From the NCBI RefSeq assembly GCF_008831285.2, contig NC_045146.1:22771703-22835702 (forward strand): a DNA stretch of 64,000 nucleotides, in the 5' to 3' direction. This DNA is from Nymphaea colorata. Taxonomy: Eukaryota; Streptophyta; Magnoliopsida; Nymphaeales; Nymphaeaceae. The position numbers and the translations under genes are program-made. Every line of letters begins with the position of its first letter. The first letter of the stretch is position 1. Under the pieces are notes generated by a model. That model was not told the origin of the DNA. It did no database searches and worked only from the letters and a program-made list of their open reading frames with translations. Shown here piece after piece: positions 1 to 11,506 of the stretch.

Positions 1-1
1 C

Positions 2-3000
2 TATGCCGCCCTGAAGACCAAATGGGAGGAACTTGATTATCATGTGAATGATGACTGGAAATGTGGTGTAGATCATGCCCTGTATTGGGAAAAGGAATGG
101 ATGGACCGCACCTTTATCTTCCTTGGAGGCCTGCGTGATGAGTTTGAAACCATTCGAAGCCAGATTCTTAACTGTGATGAGATTCCTGGAATCGAAGAGG
201 TGTATGCCCGTATTGAGTCTGAGGAGCAACGGCGCCAGATTATGCATATTGACTCCCATCAGGGGAGTTCTCCAGCAGCCTTTGTGAGCCATACTTCAGG
301 GACGGGGCAGCGTCCTACTCGACGATGCAGCCATTGCAACAAAGTGGGTCACTCTGTTGATTTTTGTTGGGATCTTCATCCTGAGAAGCGTCTCGTCCGA
401 GGTCGTCCTCCTCCTCATCGCCGTGCTTCTTCTGTGCCAGAGCCTAATCCGGGGTCGTCCAATGTTGCCAAATCCAAGCTCTCCTCAGATCAACTCAGAG
501 AGTTGCAAGCCTACATTAGTCGTTTGTCTACCCAGGATGATGCTTCTACTTCTGAGGGGGCTAAGTTAGCCCAAGCCCTGGTTGCTACTAGTGATCAAGG
601 TAATTCCCCTCTCAGTAATTGGATTGTTGACAGTGGGGCTACTCATCATATGACAAGGGACCCTACGATGTTTCAAGAGTACAAGTTGACCTCTGGGCAG
701 CAGCGTGTGTCTATGGCTGATGGTTCTTCTATCTCTGTGGCTGGAAAAGGGAGTTTATCATTACTGAACAAATATTGTCTTCATAATGCCCTGCATGTTC
801 CCAATATTCCCGTAAATTTGTTATCTGTCAGCAGTATTACCAAAGAGCTAAACTGTAATCTAATTTTCTCTGTTGATCGTTGTTTCCTGCAGGACTTGGG
901 GACGGGGCAGAAGATTGGGATTGGTTCGGCTATTAATGGGCTCTACAGACTGCCCGTTCGAGTTGCTTCTGCTTTGATTTCAACCACCAGTGGACAGTTG
1001 CCTGGCGTGGAGGCCAGATCCGTCATTATGCGTTGGCACGAGAGACTTGGTCATCTTCCATTCCAGTTGCTTAGAAAGTTGTTTCCTAGGATGTTTCATT
1101 CTGTTTCTTTGGACACCTTCGCCTGTGAAGTGTGTCAGTTGTCTAAGCATGTTAGGGCCTCGTACCCTATTTCGTTCAATAAAGCCAACCGTCCTTTTGC
1201 TTTGGTTCACTCTGATGTTTGGGGTCCTTCAGGAGTACCCACTTGTCGTGGCTTTCACTATTTTATGACTCTTATTGATGACTACTCCCGGTGTACGTTC
1301 GTGTATCTGTTGAAAGAATGTAGTGAAGTTCCCGACATTGTCAAAAACTTTGTGGCATTTGTCGAAACTCAATTCCAGACCACTGTTCAGGCCTTCCGTA
1401 CTGACAATGCCCGAGAGTATGTCTCCCAATCCCTTGATGACTTCTTGCGAAGCAAGGGTATTATTCATGAAACATCCTGTAGCTACACCCCTCCTCAGAA
1501 TGGCGTGGCTGAAAGAAAAAACCGTCATTTGTTAAATGTTACCCGGGCCATTATGTTTCAACGTCATGTCCCTAAGAGGTACTGGGGGGACGCACTTCTC
1601 ACTAGTGCTCACCTTATCAACCGTATGCCTACTCGTGTGTTGGATGGTCATTCCCTTTATTCTGTGTTGTGGCCCACTCAGAATCCCTGGCCTTTGACCC
1701 CTCGAGTGTTTGGGTGTGTTTGTTTTGTCCATGATCATAGTACCACTCTCAAGAAACTTGATCCTCGGTCTATCAAAGCAGTCTTCTTGGGATATTCCTC
1801 CACCCAGAAGGGATACAGGTGTGTTGACCCGAGCACTTCCAGAGTATATGTCTCTAGGGATGTGACCTTTCATGAACATGAGGCATACTTTCCTGCGAAT
1901 CCTCTTCAGGGGGAATGTCTAGGTGACAGAAGGGAAGAGTATTCTTCGCATCAGTTGATTCAGTTCATGGATTTCTTGGATTATACGGTGAGTTCTCCAT
2001 GTGTGGAAGACGTTGTCAGTGAGGACAGAGACAGTCAGATGGAGGGGGGCCCTGTGGAAGAACAGTCTCGAGATCACCTATTTGGTCAGGTTTACAGCAG
2101 GAAGAAGAATGATGTGATGGAAGATGTTGATGTTACCAATCCCAATCTTCTCAATCTTGTGACCTCCCCGGATGATCCAAGTCCAATGAATGAAGAACTT
2201 CCCATAGCCCTGCGCAAGGGCACCAGGTCATGTACTTCTCATCCTATTCAGAGATTTGTTTCATATGCAAAACTCAGTAAAGACTACAAGTGCTTTGTTA
2301 CCTTTTTATCTATGGTTGTTATTCCCAGGTCAGTGGAAGATGCCAGGAAGGATCCTAAATGGCTACAGGCCATGACAGAGGAGATGGACGCCCTGGAAAA
2401 GAACAATACGTGGGAGGTTGTTGATATCCCCAAGGGAACTCACTTAGTTGGCTCCAAGTGGGTGTTTAATGTGAAGTACAAACCTGATGGCACTGTAGAA
2501 CGCTATAAAGCTCGTCTTGTTGCTAAAGGGTTTAGCCAAAAATATGGGATTGACTATCTTGAGACGTTTGTTCCCGTGGCGAAACTGAAGACCGTAAGGG
2601 TCATCTTAGCTCTTGCAATGCAAAAGGAGTGGAGCATGGACCAACTTGATGTCAAGAACGCCTTCTTGAATGGTCACCTTGAGGAAGAAGTCTATATGAG
2701 CATGCCGCCTGGGTATGCTCGGAACAGGAAGTGTTGTTATCTCAAGAAAGCTTTGTATGGTCTCAAGCGATCCCCTAGAGCTTGGTTTGAAAGACTAAGG
2801 GTTGTAATGAAGACTAATGGGTATAAACAGGGAAATGGTGATCACACCCTCTTCATCAAGCAGAGAAATGGTCTGGTGAGCCTTTTACTTGTATATGTTG
2901 ATGATATGATTGTCACAGGTGACGACGAGGGGGAGAAAAGGAAGATGAAAGAAACGTTAGCTGCAGAATTCGATCTCAAAGATCTGGGTAAACTAAGGTA

Positions 3001-3868
3001 TTTCTTGGGGATTGAGATCGCGCGATCTGAGACTGGGCTTGTTATGAGCCAAAGAAAATACACTTTGGATCTTCTAAAAGAGACAGGTAAACTGGGATGC
3101 AGGCCCTTTCTTACCCCAATGGAGTCTGGCACAAGGATAAGTATCAAATCTGGGACTATCTTGGATGAGGAAGGAAAAGGGAGGTATCAGCGGCTGGTTG
3201 GTAAACTTATTTATCTCACTCTTACTCGCCCAGATATTACGTATGTTGTGGGTGTGTTAAGTCAGTTTATGCATGCCCCTACTGATTGTCATTGGAAAAG
3301 TGCTGAAAGAGTATTGGGATACTTAAAGAATGACCCAGGGAAAGGACTACTCTACACTCGACAAGATCAACTAAGCATTGAAGGATACTCTGACGCCGAC
3401 TGGGCAGGATGCACAGATACTAGGAGGTCTACCACAGGATACTGCATATTTCTTGGAGGTAACCTTGTGGTATGGAGAAGTAAACGTCAAGAAGTTTGTT
3501 CCAGGTCCAGTGCTGAGGCTGAATACAGGGCGGTTGCTATGGGAGTTACAGAGATGTTATGGCTCAAAATTCTTTTAGCAGATATTGGGGTTAAAATGGA
3601 AGAGAAGATGAGGATGTATTGTGACAACAAGTCTGCGATTAACTTGGCAAACAATCCGGTCATGCACGACAGGACCAAACATGTGGAGATCGATCGTCAC
3701 TTCATACGGGAACGCATATATTCAAAGGAGTTGATTCTGCCCTATATGAAGTCTGAAGATCAAGTTGCAGATGTCTTAACTAAGTCTTTATGTACATCTC
3801 AATTTGAGAAAAATGTTAGCAAGCTTGGCATGTTTGACATGTATGCCAAGCTTGAGGGGGAGTGTTAG
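2..3868 (+). CDS. Copia gag-pol polyprotein, 5' partial
   Basis: This is one unbroken frame, open to the left edge; the reading before the first Met at 44 still looks like gag (LKTKWEELDY). Counting from that Met: the zinc knuckle CX2CX4HX4C is at residues 95-108. The protease active site DSGA is at 196-199. The pre-integrase HERLGHL is near 330. Integrase acidic residues lie in HSDVWGP (about 391), RTDNARE (about 452) and NGVAERKN (about 490). The reverse transcriptase box YVDD is near 951-954, and the RNase H start SDADWAG is near 1116. The TAG stop at 3866-3868 falls three bases inside the 3' LTR. No frameshift or internal stop is seen, so the copy is probably young. Whether it can still move depends on the missing 5' end. 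Confidence 0.95.
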   Translation, partial: YAALKTKWEELDYHVNDDWKCGVDHALYWEKEWMDRTFIFLGGLRDEFETIRSQILNCDEIPGIEEVYARIESEEQRRQIMHIDSHQGSSPAAFVSHTSGTGQRPTRRCSHCNKVGHSVDFCWDLHPEKRLVRGRPPPHRRASSVPEPNPGSSNVAKSKLSSDQLRELQAYISRLSTQDDASTSEGAKLAQALVATSDQGNSPLSNWIVDSGATHHMTRDPTMFQEYKLTSGQQRVSMADGSSISVAGKGSLSLLNKYCLHNALHVPNIPVNLLSVSSITKELNCNLIFSVDRCFLQDLGTGQKIGIGSAINGLYRLPVRVASALISTTSGQLPGVEARSVIMRWHERLGHLPFQLLRKLFPRMFHSVSLDTFACEVCQLSKHVRASYPISFNKANRPFALVHSDVWGPSGVPTCRGFHYFMTLIDDYSRCTFVYLLKECSEVPDIVKNFVAFVETQFQTTVQAFRTDNAREYVSQSLDDFLRSKGIIHETSCSYTPPQNGVAERKNRHLLNVTRAIMFQRHVPKRYWGDALLTSAHLINRMPTRVLDGHSLYSVLWPTQNPWPLTPRVFGCVCFVHDHSTTLKKLDPRSIKAVFLGYSSTQKGYRCVDPSTSRVYVSRDVTFHEHEAYFPANPLQGECLGDRREEYSSHQLIQFMDFLDYTVSSPCVEDVVSEDRDSQMEGGPVEEQSRDHLFGQVYSRKKNDVMEDVDVTNPNLLNLVTSPDDPSPMNEELPIALRKGTRSCTSHPIQRFVSYAKLSKDYKCFVTFLSMVVIPRSVEDARKDPKWLQAMTEEMDALEKNNTWEVVDIPKGTHLVGSKWVFNVKYKPDGTVERYKARLVAKGFSQKYGIDYLETFVPVAKLKTVRVILALAMQKEWSMDQLDVKNAFLNGHLEEEVYMSMPPGYARNRKCCYLKKALYGLKRSPRAWFERLRVVMKTNGYKQGNGDHTLFIKQRNGLVSLLLVYVDDMIVTGDDEGEKRKMKETLAAEFDLKDLGKLRYFLGIEIARSETGLVMSQRKYTLDLLKETGKLGCRPFLTPMESGTRISIKSGTILDEEGKGRYQRLVGKLIYLTLTRPDITYVVGVLSQFMHAPTDCHWKSAERVLGYLKNDPGKGLLYTRQDQLSIEGYSDADWAGCTDTRRSTTGYCIFLGGNLVVWRSKRQEVCSRSSAEAEYRAVAMGVTEMLWLKILLADIGVKMEEKMRMYCDNKSAINLANNPVMHDRTKHVEIDRHFIRERIYSKELILPYMKSEDQVADVLTKSLCTSQFEKNVSKLGMFDMYAKLEGEC

Positions 3869-4155
3869 AATATATTGTATTGGGGAACCGGGTCCATATC
3901 TGGACCCAGTCCTATGAGGCACGGATACCGAGGCAGCACTGTACCCTAGGCAGCACTCTTTCTCTCCCTCCTATATATTCTTCACTTACATGTAATTGCT
4001 GAGTTAAGTGAATATAATTTTCTCTCTCCTAGGGTTGCGGTTTGCCCCTAGGTCAGAGCTTCCCCGTGGTTTTTCACCTCTTTCTGAAGTTTTCCACGTA
4101 TATTGTGTGTTCTTTCTCTGCTCTCTCCTTGTGGTTCGTGTTTCTACATCTAGCA
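3863..4155 (+). repeat. 3' LTR of the copia element
   Basis: It starts TGTTAG right after the polypurine tract. It contains a TATATA box at 3972-3977 in a pyrimidine-rich context and a T/C-rich segment with AGGGTTG further on. The right end is set at the CA of TCTAGCA (4155) because copia LTRs end in CA. Without the 5' LTR the exact end is uncertain by tens of bases. Confidence 0.6.
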
Positions 4156-6525
4156 AATGGTTACTAGCTCCAGTCCGTAGTGAGCACCAAAAAGGCAAAA
4201 ATATCAAATCTCACAACTGATTTGATAAAGGCTAAAAAGCATTAGATGCCTTACAACAGCCCAACCTACTCATTTAGGAGAAAGCATTAAGAGACTGCAG
4301 ATTAATGACCGCCTATCATCAAAACCAAACCACCAGAAGTCCACAATCTGCAGCACAAAATTGAGAAAATGTTGCAAGTTCTTCACATCACAAAGACACA
4401 GACAAAATCTGATAAAAGTTAGTTGAAAATTTTTCTAAAACTCAGTTCCTCCAGCTGCCAGTTACTACTCCTCCAACTGACATCTCACATGGTCTAAGAT
4501 TTCATAGCTTAGAACAGCTTCCACAACTGTAATGGATTTGATTACATCTAAAATATGTAAGAAATAGAAAAGAATACAAGATATAGATATAAAATCTATA
4601 CCTTACACACCAAATACTCTGTCCAAAGAGCACGCACAATAACAATTGAGAAAACAATTATGCACTAAGGCACCAAAAATAGCATGAGCTTTCAAGAATA
4701 AGGCTTCAAAGAAGCTTACAAAAAATGGGACCAAACTGGCCCTTTACATAGCCAAAAGAAAGAGCTGTTGGAGGCTTTTTTTTCAGGTCAGCAGAAAAGA
4801 TTTCAAGAAATTATAAGAAAAATACATAAAATGAAAAAAGTGAAAAATACAAGAAAGCATAACAGAAAGGACATTTGAAACATTTAACTCTTAACAAGAA
4901 CTACATCTTAGCAGGTTAGAAAGCATGGGATGCAAACAATGTTGTCACTGGCATATCAATATATCATAACATGTATCAGTCGGGCCGACCTATACACCTT
5001 ATCGTAAATTTACCATAATGTATCATAAAATTGTTTTTTAATTAAAAAACACTTAAAAAATTAGTAAAAAATCATGAAAAAAATTAGCCAAAAAATCAGA
5101 AAAAGCAAGAACAATGTATTGCATATAAAAAAACTCATCACACATAAAGAACATTAATGATTCATCATTCACCATTCATAAATGATAAACCATAGGCATA
5201 TATATCAACAAATTCAAAAAATGAAAAGTAAGACTAAGAGATTCAAAATAATATATTAAAACATCCATGATCCATCACAAGTTCAAAAAGCATCTATCAC
5301 ATACTCGTTTAGACTTTAGAGTTTTGTAGAGTTTAGTAAACTACATCACGAGTTCATCAAATTGATAGATTCTTCCTCAATTCAGAGATTTTTTGGAGAA
5401 ACCAGCAAAATCTCTCTCTCCCATTGCCTATAGAGAAGTTTAAAGAGAGGATCTCGGTTTAAAAAGATGACGCAAAAAGGACCTCGGGCCACTTTTTTAA
5501 ATTTTACCCTGTATTGTAAGATACAAGTGTATCTTGGGTATCGTACGATACATCTCCTCGTATCGTATGATACACCTGATACAGGTACTGTACGCGGGCG
5601 TATCAAGTATCGAGCCCGTATCATATGGGTTTTTCACCCAGACAAGTCATATTGTACGATATATAGATAACACTAGATGCAAAGAAACAGATGTGCAGCC
5701 AGTGAAATGTAAGCAGAAAATAAATAACCACGTTTTGTTTGTGCTTTTGAGTTTTGGGTTCTTATTTCAAACCAAATGATACATCTCAAACATTTTTATC
5801 CTCATAAAGCCAATACAAGATAAGGGGAAAAGGACAGACAAATATTAACAACATCTCGCTCTTTGGTGAGCCAGGCAAAGTCACTGCCTAATTTCCATGT
5901 GCCAGCTCACCTAGAGGTTTCTTAACCAACTCCTAGAAGGCTAGAACAACACATTCATATGGAATTGGATTGATTTCCTAGCATTCATGGCTTTCCCATT
6001 GTGCAAAAAATTCAACACAAAGGCAAAGGTTATCAGGCTAGAAATCATGTGAAGGACCAAAAAATCCTGATAATGGTCATTTAATATCTAAATCTCCTTT
6101 CCATTATTTTGGGTTCTCATAAGGCTGAGGTCACATAGCCAGCGTACGCACATTTTTATCATCTGCTACTCTAACATTCCCTGCAACCTCCATTCAGGCC
6201 ATGTATTGTTATGAAGTAGGCACAGGATTGCCAGGCTTCATTCACCAGAGCACCACATTTGTTACATAAATTAACATTAATCCCTGTAAAGATCTAGCTC
6301 CGAAAAACCAACACGCAACTACACACATTTTTAAAAGACCAATATAGAAAAGGTGGGATTAAAAAGGTTGATCAGCAGTGGATTCCAACAGGTATGGCAT
6401 GGTGCTCTATTAATAGCATATTCATTATCCAATAACCATAAAATTAAAGACCAATAGTCTTACAGAAAGAAGGAAATTGTTAAGCTCCTTTTCATGCACT
6501 TAAAAATAAAGAATTATTTCATTAC
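4156..6525. other. Non-coding stretch between copia element and last visible MORC exon
   Basis: AT-rich sequence with no convincing exon on either strand. I looked on the minus strand for the next conserved MORC segments (the HKNRLI and ANF-EP boxes) and found none. The stretch is best read as a long MORC intron, or as sequence beyond a truncated gene. It contains a candidate terminal-inverted-repeat element at about 4951-5671. Confidence 0.6.
4951..5671. mobile_element. Candidate TIR element rich in GTATCGTATGATAC palindromes
   Basis: The outer ends are roughly inverted: ATATCAATATATCATAAC on the left, and TTATCTATATATCGTAC when the right end is reverse-complemented. The right third is packed with GTATC/GATAC words and near-palindromes such as TATCGTACGATACA and TATCGTATGATACA (about 5538-5575). 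No transposase reading frame is seen. Target-site duplication is not clear. Confidence 0.4.
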
Positions 6526-9500
6526 CTCCTTTGCTCGAAAACCAAGCTGTGGCTTGTACATTATCACTTCAGAAAACATCAAATCATCAGTGATGTTGTG
6601 TTGCTTAACTGGTCTTCCTCTCAGAATGATTTGAAAATTTTCAAATTTTCTAAGATAAAGAATGGAAGCATATTCCTGCAGATTTCCATTTGATTAGGAC
6701 ATAGATAATCCTCGAATCATGCTTTTGCTGAACAAGATAGCCAAGGAACTGAGGATTACACGCAAAGAATGCCGAATCCGGGAAGAAATATGAGATTCTA
6801 CTTTTTCCGTGGACAAGCCGGAAGGCGCTTCACATATGCTTGGATTTCGAAGTCGTATGTCCTTCAAGAAAATCCACAAAGTTCAAAAGCCATTACACCA
6901 CAAAAGATGGAAAGAATATGAACAATATAAAATTGAAAAAGAGTAAACCTGTGAAAGATTCACACAGCATATACAACATTTAACAAAGTTATGTACATGC
7001 AATGCTCAATAAAAGAATGCATGTAATTACTCGTTATGTTTAGTTGCCATAAGGTGACTAACCATGATGAACGCGCTAAAACCAATTAAAATAACAGAAG
7101 GTCCCCAAACAATAATAAACAAATAATGGCATAAAATAAAGCAACAATCAGAATTCCTAGTAACATCATCAATATGATCCATCTGTGACGTCAAACTGTT
7201 GAGGAGCATTTAATTCTCACCACAAAGCAATGTTTGATTTCAGTAAAATCAAAACATTGAAACAGTAAATGCATGAATGGAAGACCATATCATATAGTAT
7301 AGACCAAATGAACAGTGTTATTAACTAATGAAAACATGTCATACTCATATCCTACAAACTGTACTTCTTATCAAACAAAAGTTACACTCTCAAGACATAT
7401 TGTGCATAATCACAATTTTTACTGCAACCATCAATAAGTAACCTGCTCACAAGGAAAGGTTACTGAAAGTGCACCATGTGGTTGTTCAGAATGCATTAAA
7501 TCAAGAATTTCAGATCAAATACATATGACCAAGTTTCTCATAAGGTTACCTCCTTATCATCATCAAAATCAAGCTCCAAGATTCCATCATCATTTAACCA
7601 CAGGTTAAATATTATTATTTTGGTACCTTGAACACCAACATCTTCAAACTGAAAAAGAAATAGTAAAGAAAGATGTGTTAGAGAAGAAAAAACAATATAT
7701 GTGGTGGCCGATTCAATTTGCTAGCCAATTCAAGAGTGCCATATGTCCATTTAATTGTTCAAGAATATTTCAAAATTCTTTTAAATGAATTTATATATTT
7801 TTCCATTTAAATTTTTCAGAAAAATATTTTTTACTAATTTTAACCGATTTAACTGAATCGGTGAATCAGCCAATTCATGATTTCATTCAATTAGATGAGC
7901 AAATCAACAGCTTTGCCAATTCAGTTAAAGGAAATAGGCGCAGAGTAAACTTTTCAGAAGTAACACCAGAAATAAAACCTGCAAATCAATTGTCTGGATT
8001 TTTCAAACTTGTGGCAGTTCCAGTATATTGCAGAATATAGTTTTATATTTATCATGTTTTAGTCAAATGAAACATAGTAAGCTTCATGATGACAAGTTAA
8101 AACCATGAAATATGCACCTTTAAAGGTGCCTTAGGTCCTTGTCACCACTTATCAGCGATATTAGACTTCTTCCAAGTACGTCTAAAGTCCAAATGTGTTG
8201 CATGTACCCTTTACAAATTTTTTTCTTCTACCATTAACTCTTCCTTGCTAACACAATAATAATGAGGACCAAGGCCTAGGAACTCCATTGCCAGAGTATT
8301 GAAGGCACGCAAGGAGCACTCACCTCCCTTCATATATAGATACATCATACACAAACAGAGAGATACGGAAACCAATGGTGCCCAAACTAAGTTTCCCTTT
8401 GTAAAAAGTGAGCTCTACCTGCTCATTTCAAGACTGATTTTTTAAGTCCCTTCCCCCCTTGGATCCGCCAACCCTGGTGGGAGGATGACTGTGAAAAGGG
8501 AAAACAAAAGATAAGAAAAGGGAGAGACAAAAGTAGGTGAGAGAGTGGAAGAAAAGAGAAGGATGAAAAACCAGCCCCATTGGTTGCTGAACTCATTCCC
8601 CACACACCCACACATATGCATGTATATATAACAAAACAGCAAGCATTGTTAGTCTAGTAATCACATTGATCTCCTTTAAAAGTACTTTTTTGTGGAAGGG
8701 GTCCACGTTCTTTCTTTTCCTGTCAACCGTTGACAACAAATGCCAAACACTAACTTTTTGCAAATTGCAATTTGCAGGACCAGTGTTCAAGTTTTCAGGT
8801 TCCATTCTAGCGGCATTCATCACTCACAAATTTGATTGCTTTTCAAAATCACTCTAAGTCAAGGCTGAGTCCTACTTGTGGTAATAAATCTCTATCCAAA
8901 TGCTCGTAACCATTTGTGGGTGCACTCAACTAAACATGCTCAGAGGCATAGACAGGCAGGGATCCATCCTTTCATGAAGAATTTTCTCAGAGAACAAAGA
9001 ATAAAGTAGACATGGAAGCAGACATTTAACAAAGTATGTTCAACATTTTGCAGAATGCAGAATACCACCAAACAATTGCTCCAAGTCTCCAACCATGTTT
9101 AATGTTCAAGACTTTGGTAAAAAGAAAAAAAACTGAACCCACCTGCTGCATAAGTTCCTCCTCTGTAGAAAAAGGAGACCACTGAAGAAGAATATTCATA
9201 TTTTCTTTCCAATCATCAAGTGAACTATGGATCATTGGCTCCGTATGGCCATTTGAAATTTCAAAATCAACCTACAATACAAATGCAGGACATAAATTTT
9301 GTGAATTTTTTCGTTACCAGAAGAAATCACTTGATGAATACTATACCAATGGAACAATAACATCGTCCTGCCCAGTTTTCCTCAAGAAAGTATATGAAAG
9401 AAGGCCGATACTTTCTGTCAGGATTCTGGCAAAAAAAAAAACAAGAAAAGGAATTAAAGAACTCCAGGGACAGAGCCTTCCTAAAAGTCAAACGGAAAAA

Positions 9501-11467
9501 AAGCAACTTTTCATGAAAAATTTGTGTGCAAAAATAAAAAAGGAAAAGGATAAATACAACAAGGATACTCGTGAACAGTATTCCTTCATGATAGACCTAA
9601 CATGAATAATTGAGAAAATGAATAAAAAAAGGGAGAAATAGCTAAACTCAATAATGGCAAAGTTGGTCTCTCAAAGCATTAGGCATCCATTATGAAGCTT
9701 TGTAAGCCAGGAAACAAGAGTTAGCATATTGTCATGCTTAGGTACTTGAATCTTTTGTCCACAAGTACCAAAAAAGTAATCAGACAACTCGGCAGGACAA
9801 AAAATCAAAGATAACAAAATGCTACAATTAATCCACATAGTCAAGAAACAACTTCTTACTAAGCAATAACATTTCCAACTTATAAAGACCTTAAATTTGC
9901 AGATTTATGCCCATCTGCAGTCTTTAACTGCATGTGCTTGAATATCTTTCTGCATACCTATGTCCATTCAATCACATGGGAAGAGAAACATATTCTAGGT
10001 TCAAACAGTAGGTATGTTATACAAAGAATTGATTTTCCAAGCAGCTTTAGATTAAAACAGTGGGTAATGCTGGCCAAGCACAATGGGTTGAATCAGTTCT
10101 TTAGGCTTCAAAGTTAAGGTACACGTTGCACAAGCACGCACATATGAATTCAACAATTATAACAGATCAGGTAACAAATATACTCATGAATTTCGCATTG
10201 GAAATTGAATGGTGTAATATTTCAGTACTGAAGTTCAGATTCAAAACACCCTGATCAGTAACTGGAAGGAATATATGATATACTTCTACACTACACACTT
10301 TTCTCTAAAAGCATCAGCCCAGTGCATGGGGGATCAAATGTGGAAAGAGTGGAGACTTAATACAACATGTGGAGACTTAATACAAACATGTTGAAATGTT
10401 GAACTATGTGAAACGAAAAAAACATGGCGTGAAAAGCAGAACTGTCTAAACATTAAAAAGAAGCTTCAAGCTAGAGATGCTCATTCAAAACTGTTTACTA
10501 ACATCCAGGGGCGGAGCCAGGGGAGGCAGCAGGGGCCATGGCCCCTCCTTAAATTTTGAGAAAACAAAATTTAATAGTTAAAATTTTGAAAAAGTTGTAT
10601 TTGGCCCCAGTGAAATTTTGAAAAAAATTAATTCAGCCACCGTAAAATTTCAAGAAGTATATAATTCAGCCCCTCCCAAACAAAGTTTATAGCTTTGTCC
10701 CTAATAACATCACAAAAAATGAATCATAATCAGACAGTAGACATGACCATAAAAATCAGAGGTCAAGCAGGATAAACCAAGGGAATGAAGAACATAAAAA
10801 AGAAAATAAAATTCTGCAACATTCTATACTCGGAGCTTACGTTATGAACAATTTGCTTGATAGAAGAGTAAATTGTCCAAAAAGTGTATGAAACACGGGT
10901 GCGGCACAGGAGGTTGTTTGTCGATGTTGACTCGGCCTGACACGGATGCAGGTACGGACACAAGCTAGACACGGCACAGACACGCTGGTCAGCCTGTGTC
11001 CTCTTTGCTGCTGCACTCAGGTCAGGCCTCCTGTTCACCACAGATTCTTCCTCGCCGGCGACACCTTCACCACTTCCTGCGTCAGGTAATCCACAAATCC
11101 TTCTAACCTCCTTACTCACTTCCCCGTACTCCATATGCTCAGTTTCCACTATACCATTCAGCCGACTCCTCCAACTGTTGAACTCCATCCCATCGCAGGT
11201 GCTGCAGCTTCCTTTGGCAGGTAATCCACCAGTTTTACTTGTTCCTTCTTGTTACTCTGTCCCGTTATCTTTCCATTGCTTTTTGTCCTTCATACACGCT
11301 GCTATTAACTGTTTGTTCTTATTTACTGTCCTATACCTGCTTTTTTTTACTGTCCCTGTTACAATTGTTTACAACCAAACTTGAATTGAATTGATGAATC
11401 GTGATTGAAATGGTGAATGGTACATTTTTAGTTTGTTTACAATCTTAATGAATGTATTTTTCCATAT

Positions 11468-11506
<39 letters not shown>

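Larger units (their letters stand above)
1..4155 (+). mobile_element. Ty1/copia LTR retrotransposon, 3' part
   Basis: The internal region runs without interruption from the window edge to a purine-rich tract (GAGGGGGAG, about 3854-3862), directly followed by a TGTTAG start that is typical of a copia 3' LTR. The 5' LTR, primer binding site and start of gag lie before the window, so LTR identity and target-site duplication cannot be checked. Domain order is gag, protease, integrase, reverse transcriptase, RNase H, which defines copia rather than gypsy. The element reads + while the neighbouring MORC gene reads minus, so it is either in an intron of that gene or just beyond its truncated end. 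Confidence 0.93.
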
